Source of the DNA: Candidatus Aerophobota bacterium
Lineage (GTDB): Bacteria > Aerophobota > Aerophobia > Aerophobales > B3-G15
Direction of reading: 5' to 3'
DNA length: 7,310 nt
Assembly: GCA_021163905.1 (NCBI GenBank)
Contig: JAGGTG010000256.1
Coordinates: forward strand, 1-7,310
Below the pieces are notes generated by a model. The model had not been told where the DNA came from and did not search any database. It worked only from the letters and a program-made list of their open reading frames with translations. A program made the translations under genes and the position numbers. This document shows positions 1-5,984 of the stretch, piece after piece; position 1 is the first letter of the stretch; every line of letters starts with the position of its first letter.

Positions 1-1
1 A

Positions 2-940
2 TTTATGGTAGGTGTGAGTGGAGCATATTCTGCTACTCTTAAGGCCTCGCCTTCCCTTGTGCAGCCGGGAGGTAAGATTATTGTGGAATTTTCGGGTGCT
101 CCAGGATATAAGACCGATTGGATTGGAATGTACAGTGTAGGAACATCAAGTAAAAACTATAAGGAATGGCACTATCTTGAAGGAAAAAGAAGTGGACAGT
201 TAACCTTCACTGCCCCTGGGAAAGAGGGAAATTACGAGTTTCGGCTTTTTGTCAACTGGCCCAAGGGAGACTATAAGGCAGTTGCTGTAAGCAATGTGGT
301 GAGAGTTGTTAAAAGTGTGGTATCCCCTGGAGGTTACAGGGGTGTATTTCGATTAACTACAGGTGAGTTGATTACAGGTGAGCTTTTGAGCTTTGACGGT
401 AAAGTTTTTAGAATAAAAACAAAAAAAGGAGTTATTGAGAAAAGAAGGAAAGATATAGCAGGTATCCTTTTTGAAGCAAGACCCTCAATTAAACCAATTA
501 AATTAAAGTCAATTTCTCAATGGGCATCTGAGGCAAGAGCAAGTAGCGAGTACAGTAGCTCAAGCTGGTCTGCTCAGCAGGCTACAGGTGAGCCAGATAC
601 ATTTAAATGTGGTGATATTAAAACTGCCTGGGCCCCAAAGTCAAATGGTTCTAAACCAGAGTGGCTGGAGTTGACATTTAATATCCCGGTGTACGCTACA
701 AAACTCCGTGTTCATGAGACTTACAATGCTGGTTTTATCTATAAGGTGGAATTCGTGGACATTGATGGGAAAATATATCCTATATGGTTGGGGAAAGATA
801 CCACCTCTTGCCCGGGCTGGTTTGAAATGAATGTTAGTCAAACTCCCTATCTTGTTAAATCGGTTATCCTTCACACTCAGAAAAAAGGTTGGGAGGAGGT
901 TGATGCTGTTCAGTTAATTGGAATGACTGAAGAAGAATAA
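2..940 (+). CDS. Secreted multi-domain protein with Ig-like, small beta-barrel and discoidin-like (NADase-type glycan-binding-like) domains; 5' end cut by window
   Basis: The reading frame is open to the left edge. The ATG at base 5 is probably internal: no ribosome binding site is visible, and the first residues (MVGVSGA-YS) look like the end of a signal peptide with its cleavage site. Counting from that Met, residues 8-102 look like an Ig/beta-sandwich domain (PGGKIIVEFSGAPG, TDWIGMY, TFTAPGKEGNYEFRLF), as seen in exported bacterial proteins. Residues 112-157 read as a small barrel of the type GELITGELLSFDGKVF, rich in Lys/Arg and reminiscent of Sm-like or SH3-like folds. Residues 171-306 (QWASEARASSEY, WSAQQATGEPD, AWAP, EWLELTF, VHETYNAG, GWEEVDAVQLIG) resemble the discoidin-like domain called NADase-type glycan-binding, and contain two Cys (202, 269). 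The likely role is surface or extracellular carbohydrate or ligand binding. No catalytic motif is visible. The domain names are from family memory; the substrate is unknown. Confidence 0.72.
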   Translation, partial: FMVGVSGAYSATLKASPSLVQPGGKIIVEFSGAPGYKTDWIGMYSVGTSSKNYKEWHYLEGKRSGQLTFTAPGKEGNYEFRLFVNWPKGDYKAVAVSNVVRVVKSVVSPGGYRGVFRLTTGELITGELLSFDGKVFRIKTKKGVIEKRRKDIAGILFEARPSIKPIKLKSISQWASEARASSEYSSSSWSAQQATGEPDTFKCGDIKTAWAPKSNGSKPEWLELTFNIPVYATKLRVHETYNAGFIYKVEFVDIDGKIYPIWLGKDTTSCPGWFEMNVSQTPYLVKSVILHTQKKGWEEVDAVQLIGMTEEE

Positions 941-954
941 GTAGTTTTCTTAAA

Positions 955-990
955 AATCCTGTAACGCGGACCCGAAGAAGGGGATTGAAG
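955..990 (+). repeat. Solitary CRISPR-repeat-like 36-mer with self-complementary parts
   Basis: This noncoding 36-base stretch starts with AATCC (955-959) and ends with GGGGATTGAAG (980-990). AATCC can pair with GGATT (982-986), and CCC (971-973) can pair instead with GGG (980-982). The length and the GGATTGAAG end are typical of many CRISPR direct repeats. There is no second copy, spacer or cas gene in the window, so if it is related to CRISPR it is a lone relic. It could equally be an unrelated extragenic hairpin. It lies directly upstream of the sirtuin promoter. Confidence 0.3.
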
Positions 991-1020
991 TTGACAGAAG
1001 AGATTTTTTTCGTTTAATAT
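991..1020 (+). promoter_or_regulatory. Sigma-70-type promoter for the sirtuin gene
   Basis: A consensus -35 box TTGACA (991-996) is followed after 18 bases by a -10-like TAATAT (1015-1020); TTTAAT at 1013-1018, with a 16-base spacer, is an alternative. Transcription would begin near 1026-1028. That leaves about 30 bases of leader before the GTG start at 1058, and it would place the purine-rich stretch at 1026-1031 at the very 5' end of the mRNA. Confidence 0.6.
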
Positions 1021-1057
1021 GGTGTGAGGTGTCATAAATAAATTGCTGAGGAATTCG

Positions 1058-1801
1058 GTGGAAGAAAAGGCCAAAAGCTGTGCCAGATTAATTAGTGAAG
1101 CGGGGTTTATTGTTGCCTTGACAGGTGCAGGAATTTCTACAAATGCGGGAATTCCTGATTTTAGAGGACCTGAGGGAATATACACTACAGGAAAGCACAA
1201 TCCCGAGATTTTTGATATAGAGTATTTTTTATACAATCCAAAGCCCTTTTATGACTTTGCAAGGGATTTCATAAATTTATCAAAAAAGATGAAACCAACT
1301 TTTACCCATTACTTTCTTGCACATCTTGAGAAAATGGGAAAGCTTAAAGGAATTATTACTCAAAATATAGACACCTTGCATCAAAAGGCAGGTTCTAAAA
1401 ATGTGCTGGAGCTTCACGGGAGCTTAGGAAGGAGTTATTGTTTAAAATGCAACAGGGAATTCTCATATGATGAGATGGAAAAAAATATCTTTAAAAAGGA
1501 TGTTCCAAGATGTAGCTGTGGCGGGGTGATAAAACCAGATATTGTGTTTTTTGGAGAGCTGGTAAAGCACTTAAATGAGGCAAAGGAGCTTGCCTCTAAA
1601 TCAGATTTACTTTTTATCATTGGCTCATCCCTTGCTATATACCCTGCCGGTATGATTCCTGATATGGCAAGGAACAGGATTGTTGTTGTGAACAAACAAA
1701 AGGTAAATATCCCTCCAGCTAAGGTGACATTGTTTGTTCAAGAGGATACCGATTGGTTTTTTAAAAAGGTATCTGATATTTTAGGTTTAAAAATGGGATG
1801 A
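1058..1801 (+). CDS. cobB: Sirtuin, NAD-dependent protein deacylase (Sir2/CobB family)
   Basis: This enzyme removes acetyl or related acyl groups from lysines, using NAD+ and releasing nicotinamide and O-acyl-ADP-ribose in the cytoplasm. With the GTG start it is 247 residues, normal for a bacterial single-domain sirtuin. Visible motifs are the NAD-binding loop TGAGISTNAGIPDFRG (residues 22-37), TQNIDTLH (101-108), the catalytic His in ELHGS (H120), GSS (189-191) and VVVN (209-212). Four Cys (128, 131, 152, 154) form the zinc ribbon in a C-X2-C-X20-C-X-C pattern. GTG at 1058 is preferred because GAGGA (1048-1052) lies 5 bases upstream. An in-frame TTG at 1043 would add five residues, but its only Shine-Dalgarno candidate (GAGGTG, 1026-1031) is 11 bases away and about where transcription begins. 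The gene is probably cotranscribed with the membrane protein 6 bases downstream. Whether it acts as deacetylase or desuccinylase cannot be read with confidence. Confidence 0.95.
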   Translation: MEEKAKSCARLISEAGFIVALTGAGISTNAGIPDFRGPEGIYTTGKHNPEIFDIEYFLYNPKPFYDFARDFINLSKKMKPTFTHYFLAHLEKMGKLKGIITQNIDTLHQKAGSKNVLELHGSLGRSYCLKCNREFSYDEMEKNIFKKDVPRCSCGGVIKPDIVFFGELVKHLNEAKELASKSDLLFIIGSSLAIYPAGMIPDMARNRIVVVNKQKVNIPPAKVTLFVQEDTDWFFKKVSDILGLKMG

Positions 1802-1807
1802 AATCCT

Positions 1808-2578
1808 ATGAGTGATAAGCCATCAGCAGCCAGAGCTTTAAAATTCTGGTTAAGTGATACTTATAACAATCTCGGTAAAGTTGTTCTTGTAAATCTGTTC
1901 TGGACAGCTTGTTCTGTTCCCTCTATTTTAATTGGAATACACACCAGACAAAACTTTTCTCCTTTAGCTTTTCTTGCTCTGGTGGTTAGTTTCCTTTTAA
2001 CCTCACCTGCTCTTGGGGGGATGTTTTACCTATCCAGAAAAATTGTTGTGAATGATCCTTATCTGGAGATGAGGGATTTTTTTGATGGGGTTAAAAAATA
2101 CTGGGAGAAGAGTCTCATCTTACTTGCCATTTCCTTAATTACTCCTGCACTTATTCTGGGGGCGCTTGTCTTTTACGGTCAGCTGGCAAGATTTCACCCT
2201 GCAGGTGTTATATTATGGGTTTTAAGTCTCTGGGGTATCATTTTCTTTTTATTGATGCAGACTTATTTTTTCCCGCTTATGGTTACCCAGGATATGGGTA
2301 TTAAGCAGATTCTGAAGACCTCATTGTTTTTAGCCCTGGGTAATGCTGGATTCACAGTAATAGTTGTTCTGGTTCAGATTATTTTCCTTGCACTTTTTGC
2401 TATTACCGGGATTATTTTTATAGGAGGTATCAGCACAATTTGTCTTCTTCAGACCAATGCCTTCCTTGAAATCTCCAAAAGATATACAGGAGAAGAGATA
2501 AGAAAGGAGAGGAAAAAAGAATACAAAAGCCCAAAGCAGTTTTTCCGGGAGATCTTTATGCCCTGGAAGTACGATTAA
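1808..2578 (+). CDS. Integral membrane protein, DUF624/YesL-like
   Basis: The product has 256 residues, mostly hydrophobic, with likely membrane segments near residues 23-44, 51-76, 101-124, 131-157 and 172-215 (the last probably two helices). It ends in a charged, Lys/Glu/Arg-rich cytoplasmic tail (223-256). The N-terminal part (LGKVVLVNLFWTACSVPSI), then SPALGGMFYLSRKIV and a following DFFDGVKKYW, match the pattern I associate with DUF624/YesL proteins. Their function is poorly known; in Bacillus YesL lies among pectin-use genes. The ATG is 6 bases after the sirtuin stop, with a weak GGGA (1795-1798) nine bases upstream inside the sirtuin end, so it is probably translated from the same message. 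No enzyme motif is visible. The gene ends tail to tail with ribD, overlapping it by four bases. The family assignment is moderately sure and no function is proposed. Confidence 0.8.
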   Translation: MSDKPSAARALKFWLSDTYNNLGKVVLVNLFWTACSVPSILIGIHTRQNFSPLAFLALVVSFLLTSPALGGMFYLSRKIVVNDPYLEMRDFFDGVKKYWEKSLILLAISLITPALILGALVFYGQLARFHPAGVILWVLSLWGIIFFLLMQTYFFPLMVTQDMGIKQILKTSLFLALGNAGFTVIVVLVQIIFLALFAITGIIFIGGISTICLLQTNAFLEISKRYTGEEIRKERKKEYKSPKQFFREIFMPWKYD

Positions 2579-3666
2579 AAATAAGCTTCAAGAACAATAT
2601 CCTCTTCTATTTTTCTAAGGCGAGATACCTTTACCCTGGGAGTTGCACTCAGGCTGCCAAAACCTTCTCCCTCCACCCAGGTTGGCGCCATTTTTCCTCC
2701 AATTATGCGGGAGGATAAAAATAAAAATAACTTATCTACCAGTTTTTCCCGGATAAATGATCCTATCACCTCTCCTCCTCCCTCTACCAGCAAAGAGGCA
2801 ATATCTACCTCACCCAGCTCCTTTAAAACCTTTTTTAAGCTAACCCTTCCATTTTTATCCTCTTCCACAATTTTTACCCTTACACCTTTGTCCTTCAGTT
2901 TTCCAATTTTCTCTTGATTTGCACCCGAGGTGGTAAAAATAAGGGTAGGGTAGGAGATCTGGTTTTTGAGGACCCTTGCCTCCAGAGGAATCCTGAGTGT
3001 GCTATCAAGGATAACCCTTAAAAACCTCCTTTTTTTATGCGATAAAGGTAAAAGCTCAGGGTCATCTTTAATTACTGTATTTATTCCCACCAGGATAGCA
3101 TCCATCTTGTCTCTTAGTTTTTTTCCCGCCAGGCGTGATTTTTCACCTGTTATCCATTTTGACTCTCCCTTAAAGGTTGCTATTTTCCCATCAAGACTTG
3201 ATGCTGCTTTAACTATTACATAGGGTATTTTTTCTCTGATGAATTTAAAAAAGACCTCATTAATTTTTTTTGCTTCCTCCTCGCATACACCAACCCTGGC
3301 CTCAACCCCGGCCTTTTTTAATATCTGCATTCCTTTACCGTTATTTAAGGGGTTGGGATCAAGAGTTGCCGCCACAACTTTTTTAATTTTAGCCTTAATT
3401 ATTGCCTCTGTGCAGGGAGGAGTTTTTCCAAAATGGCAGCAGGGCTCAAGGTTTACAAATAAAGTTGCACCTTTTACCTTTTCTCCGGCATCTTTGATGG
3501 CCTCTATTTCAGCATGAGGACCACCAAAATAATGATGGTATCCTTTCCCGACTACTTTTCCATTTTTTACTATTACCGCTCCCACCATAGGGTTAGGAGA
3601 AACCTTTCCTTCTCCTTTTTTAGCCAGGGATAAGGCCATCCTCATCCATTTTTTTTCTTCGCTCAC
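2575..3666 (-). CDS. ribD: Bifunctional riboflavin biosynthesis protein RibD (pyrimidine deaminase / reductase)
   Basis: RibD deaminates diaminohydroxyphosphoribosylaminopyrimidine and then reduces the ribose chain with NADPH, the second and third steps from GTP to riboflavin, in the cytosol. The 363 residues match the usual full length. The N-terminal deaminase carries the zinc site: SPNPMVGAVIV (23-33), HAE (H51, E53) and PCCHFGKTPPC (C76, C85). The reductase begins near residue 148 (VIVKAASSLDGKIA, ITGEKSR, DAILVGINTVIKDDP, LLVEGGGEVIGSF). The start is GTG at 3666-3664, with AGGGA (3676-3672) five bases upstream. It overlaps the asd stop in a GTGA arrangement, so translation is probably coupled. 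The next Met (residue 8) would leave no room for the usual N-terminus. It is the last gene of the operon. No other rib gene is in view. Confidence 0.96.
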   Translation of the reverse strand: MSEEKKWMRMALSLAKKGEGKVSPNPMVGAVIVKNGKVVGKGYHHYFGGPHAEIEAIKDAGEKVKGATLFVNLEPCCHFGKTPPCTEAIIKAKIKKVVAATLDPNPLNNGKGMQILKKAGVEARVGVCEEEAKKINEVFFKFIREKIPYVIVKAASSLDGKIATFKGESKWITGEKSRLAGKKLRDKMDAILVGINTVIKDDPELLPLSHKKRRFLRVILDSTLRIPLEARVLKNQISYPTLIFTTSGANQEKIGKLKDKGVRVKIVEEDKNGRVSLKKVLKELGEVDIASLLVEGGGEVIGSFIREKLVDKLFLFLSSRIIGGKMAPTWVEGEGFGSLSATPRVKVSRLRKIEEDIVLEAYF

Positions 3667-4679
3667 ACAAGTCCCTTTTTAATTAAAAGCTCTGCAATTT
3701 GTATTGTATTTAAGGCAGCTCCTTTTCGAAGATTATCGGAAACAACCCACATATTTATACTATTTGGGGCTGATTCGTCTTTTCTTATTCTTCCAACAAA
3801 GACCTCATCTTTTCCTGCTGCCTCAACTGGTAGAGGATAGATATTGTTTTGAGGATCATCCTGAAGTATAACTCCCTCTGCCCTGGATAAAATTTCTCTT
3901 ACCTCATCTACCGACAAGAAAATCTCAGTTTCAATTGTTACTGTCTCAGAATGGGAGATAAAAACCGGAACCCTTACACAGGTTGCAGTAACTTTAATTG
4001 CTGGGTCCTCCATTATCTTCCTTGTTTCATTCACCAGTTTCATCTCTTCCTCTGTATATCCGGATGGAAGGAATTTTCCAATATGCGGGAGAAGGTTAAA
4101 GGCAATCTGGTGGGGATATACCTTCTTTTCTAAAGGCCTTTTCTCCAGGTAATTTTTGGTTTGCTCTTTTAGCTCAATGATTGCATCTCTTCCTGTTCCA
4201 GATACCGACTGAAATGTGGATATTACCATTCTTTTTATTTTTGCTCTTTTATGTATAGGATTTATGGCAACCACAAGCTGTATGGTAGAACAATTGGGAT
4301 TTGCTATAATCCCTTTGTGCTTTTCTACAGCATGTGGATTTACCTCTGGAACAACAAGGGGAACATCCCTATCCATTCTAAAGGCACTGCTGTTATCAAC
4401 TACAACCGCTCCTTCACTGGCAAATTTTGGAGAAAATTCTCTTGAGACCGAAGCTCCAGCTGAAAATAAAGCTATATCTACATTTTTAAAAGAGGCAGAG
4501 GCAAGGTTTTCCACCTTAATTTTTTCCTCTTTAAATTCAACCACTTTCCCCTCGGATCTTTCTGAGGCAATAGCCCTCAGATTTTTTACAGGAAAATCCC
4601 TTTGTGCAAGGATCTTTAACATCTCCTCACCAACTGCTCCTGTTGCTCCTACAACAGCCACGTTGTAACCTACACTCAA
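3663..4679 (-). CDS. asd: Aspartate-semialdehyde dehydrogenase
   Basis: Asd reduces beta-aspartyl phosphate with NADPH to aspartate semialdehyde, the branch point to lysine (and diaminopimelate), threonine and methionine. With a TTG start at 4679 the protein has 338 residues, the normal family length. It shows the nucleotide-binding GATGAVG (11-17), DNSSAFRM (95-102), the catalytic Cys in NPNCST (C130), the SVSGTGRDA loop and the RVPVFISHSE region with conserved Arg and His. The TTG is chosen because a full AGGAGG (4690-4685) lies five bases upstream and the protein then begins just before the Rossmann strand (YNVAVVGATG). A longer in-frame reading to an ATG at 4775 would add 32 Lys-rich residues fully inside the preceding ACT gene and is rejected. 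The upstream stop codon is one base away, so translation is likely coupled to the aspartokinase ACT subunit, the natural partner enzyme. Confidence 0.96.
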   Translation of the reverse strand: MSVGYNVAVVGATGAVGEEMLKILAQRDFPVKNLRAIASERSEGKVVEFKEEKIKVENLASASFKNVDIALFSAGASVSREFSPKFASEGAVVVDNSSAFRMDRDVPLVVPEVNPHAVEKHKGIIANPNCSTIQLVVAINPIHKRAKIKRMVISTFQSVSGTGRDAIIELKEQTKNYLEKRPLEKKVYPHQIAFNLLPHIGKFLPSGYTEEEMKLVNETRKIMEDPAIKVTATCVRVPVFISHSETVTIETEIFLSVDEVREILSRAEGVILQDDPQNNIYPLPVEAAGKDEVFVGRIRKDESAPNSINMWVVSDNLRKGAALNTIQIAELLIKKGLV

Positions 4680-4680
4680 T

Positions 4681-5211
4681 TTAACCTCCTGATACTTTAT
4701 TTTGCTCTTTTCCCAGTTCAAAGGCTTCATGGATAAGCCTGACCGCTCTTTCTCCTTCTTCCTTTTTAACTGCACAGGAAATTTTTATCTCGGAAGTTGA
4801 AATCATATCTATGTTTATTCCGGCTTTCCCGAGGCAGCTGAACATTCTGGCGGCTACACCGGGATGAGATTGCATTCCCGCTCCAACTATAGATACCTTG
4901 GCCATATCAGGATCGTAAATTACCTCATCCACCGAAAGCCTGGATGTTATATTTTCCATCACTTTTTTAACATCGGATAGATCTTTTTCTTTCACCGTAA
5001 AGGAGATGGTATTTTTTCCTTCGGGAGAGCTGCTTTGAACAATCATATCAACATTTATATTAGCCTCAGCTAATCTGCTGAAAATGAATCCAGCAACTCC
5101 TGGCCTATCCGGAACCCCCCTTACCGTTATTTTGGCTTCGGTTTTATCAAGGGCAACACCTGTTACCACAAAATCCTCCATTGATTCTCTCTCAAGTTCA
5201 CCTTCCACCAT
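4681..5211 (-). CDS. lysC: Aspartokinase regulatory (beta-like) subunit, two ACT domains, encoded separately
   Basis: The product has 176 residues holding two ACT domains and no kinase part. ACT1 spans about residues 26-93 (AKITVRGVPDRPG, NINVDMIVQSSS, ISFTV) and ACT2 about 104-168 (AKVSIVGAGMQSHPGVA, GINIDMISTSEIKIS, LIHEAFEL). It corresponds in length and content to the beta subunit that Bacillus and Corynebacterium make from an internal start within lysC. Such ACT pairs bind lysine and/or threonine for feedback control; the effector here is inferred, not seen. The ATG at 5211 has GGGAGGG (5221-5215) just upstream, at a short spacing; GTG as the second codon, or the Met at residue 11 (MEDFVV), could also be used. 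The ORF is in the same frame as the catalytic ORF but separated from it by in-frame stops TAA, TAG and TAA. The stop lies one base before the asd start. Confidence 0.9.
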   Translation of the reverse strand: MVEGELERESMEDFVVTGVALDKTEAKITVRGVPDRPGVAGFIFSRLAEANINVDMIVQSSSPEGKNTISFTVKEKDLSDVKKVMENITSRLSVDEVIYDPDMAKVSIVGAGMQSHPGVAARMFSCLGKAGINIDMISTSEIKISCAVKKEEGERAVRLIHEAFELGKEQNKVSGG

Positions 5212-5270
5212 TTACCCTCCCTTTTTTAAACTAAATTTCTTAACTTGCTAAACGGATTAACTGATTAACG
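5212..5270 (-). repeat. Degenerate 8-base tandem repeat forming the spacer between the two aspartokinase ORFs
   Basis: Read on the - strand from 5270, the first units are CGTTAATC and AGTTAATC, then CGTTTAGC, followed by increasingly diverged units ending in a T/A-rich run before the GGGAGGG ribosome binding site. The repeat supplies the last codons and TAA stop of the catalytic ORF (5259-5257) and an in-frame TAG (5250-5248). A third in-frame TAA (5214-5212) follows the ribosome binding site. Over 18 bases (5269 down to 5252) it matches the + strand array at 7245-7262 at 15 positions, so both belong to one repeat family. Confidence 0.6.
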
Positions 5271-5982
5271 TCCCTTCCTTCTCATTAAAACTTGAGCGAA
5301 TGTGCAGAGGAACTTTAAATTTTCTTGCGACTTCTACCGCTCTTAAGTGAAGAACCTTGGCTCCAAGACTTGCAAGCTCAAGCATCTCATCGTAGGATAT
5401 TTTTTTGAGTTTTCTTGCATCGGGCACAATCCTTGGATCCGCGGTAAATACACCTTCCACATCACTGTATATCTCGCAAATATCAGCTTTAAGAGCAGCA
5501 GCAAGAGCTACTGCAGTTGTATCAGATCCTCCTCTTCCAAGTGTTGTTACGGTGTTTTCTGATGTAATACCCTGAAAACCTGCCACCACCACTATTTTTC
5601 CTTTGTCAAGTTCCTGCAAAATTTTTCCAGTATTAACTCTTTTAATCCTTGCTTTTGTATGAATGGAATCAGTTATTATACCTCCCTGATAGGCAGTAAA
5701 GGCAATAGATCTCTCACCCATTGCATCAAGTGCAGCAGCTAATAATGCAGCAGAAACCACTTCCCCTGTAGATAAAAGTAAATCCAGTTCTCTTTTTGGG
5801 GGATCAGGATTTACCTTTTTCATAAGTTCAATAAGATTGTCTGTTGTATCTCCCATTGCTGATACTACAACAACCAGCCTGTTACCTTTCTTTTTTGCAG
5901 TTACTATCCTTTTTGCTACATTTTTAATTCTCTCAGGTGTGGAAACAGATGTTCCACCATATTTTTGTACAACCAAGGCCAC
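5257..5982 (-). CDS. lysC: Aspartokinase catalytic subunit lacking fused ACT domains
   Basis: This is the aspartate kinase catalytic domain, which phosphorylates aspartate with ATP in the first step of the aspartate pathway. It has 241 residues where the usual fused enzyme has about 400. The amino-acid kinase fold appears intact: KYGGTSV (7-13), VVVSAMGDTTD, LLSTGEVVSAALLAAAL, TLGRGGSDTTAVALAAAL, YSDVEGVFTADPRIV and SYDEMLELASLGAKVLHLRAVE. It ends with LHIRSSFNEKEGTLIS, exactly where the linker to the ACT domains normally follows. The start is GTG at 5982-5980, with GGAG (5993-5990) seven bases upstream inside the end of the preceding gene; only two bases separate the two genes. It probably works with the ACT subunit encoded downstream. 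Alternatively it is the N-terminal remnant of a broken lysC, or a feedback-free kinase. Family assignment is certain, activity as a split enzyme is inferred. Confidence 0.93.
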   Translation of the reverse strand: MALVVQKYGGTSVSTPERIKNVAKRIVTAKKKGNRLVVVVSAMGDTTDNLIELMKKVNPDPPKRELDLLLSTGEVVSAALLAAALDAMGERSIAFTAYQGGIITDSIHTKARIKRVNTGKILQELDKGKIVVVAGFQGITSENTVTTLGRGGSDTTAVALAAALKADICEIYSDVEGVFTADPRIVPDARKLKKISYDEMLELASLGAKVLHLRAVEVARKFKVPLHIRSSFNEKEGTLIS

Positions 5983-5984
5983 TT

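Noticed and set aside
1435..1695. Open frame on the - strand opposite the sirtuin
   Set aside because: It is an antisense shadow; the + strand encodes the conserved zinc ribbon and NAD-site residues there.
2705..3517. Several + strand open frames opposite ribD
   Set aside because: They are low-complexity Ser/Pro/Phe-rich translations of the reverse of a Lys/Glu-rich gene, with no motifs.
4216..4668. A 150-residue open frame on the + strand opposite asd
   Set aside because: It is an antisense shadow of the well-supported asd gene, with no ribosome binding site or recognisable motif.
4680..4775. N-terminal extension of Asd to an ATG at 4775
   Set aside because: The added 32 residues lie wholly within the ACT subunit gene, are Lys-rich and unlike Asd N-termini, while the TTG at 4679 has a perfect AGGAGG five bases upstream.
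4681..5982. Aspartokinase split as a single sequencing error or frameshift
   Set aside because: Both ORFs are in the same frame, and three separate in-frame stops plus a 45-base spacer lie between them, so one base change or indel would not restore a single gene.
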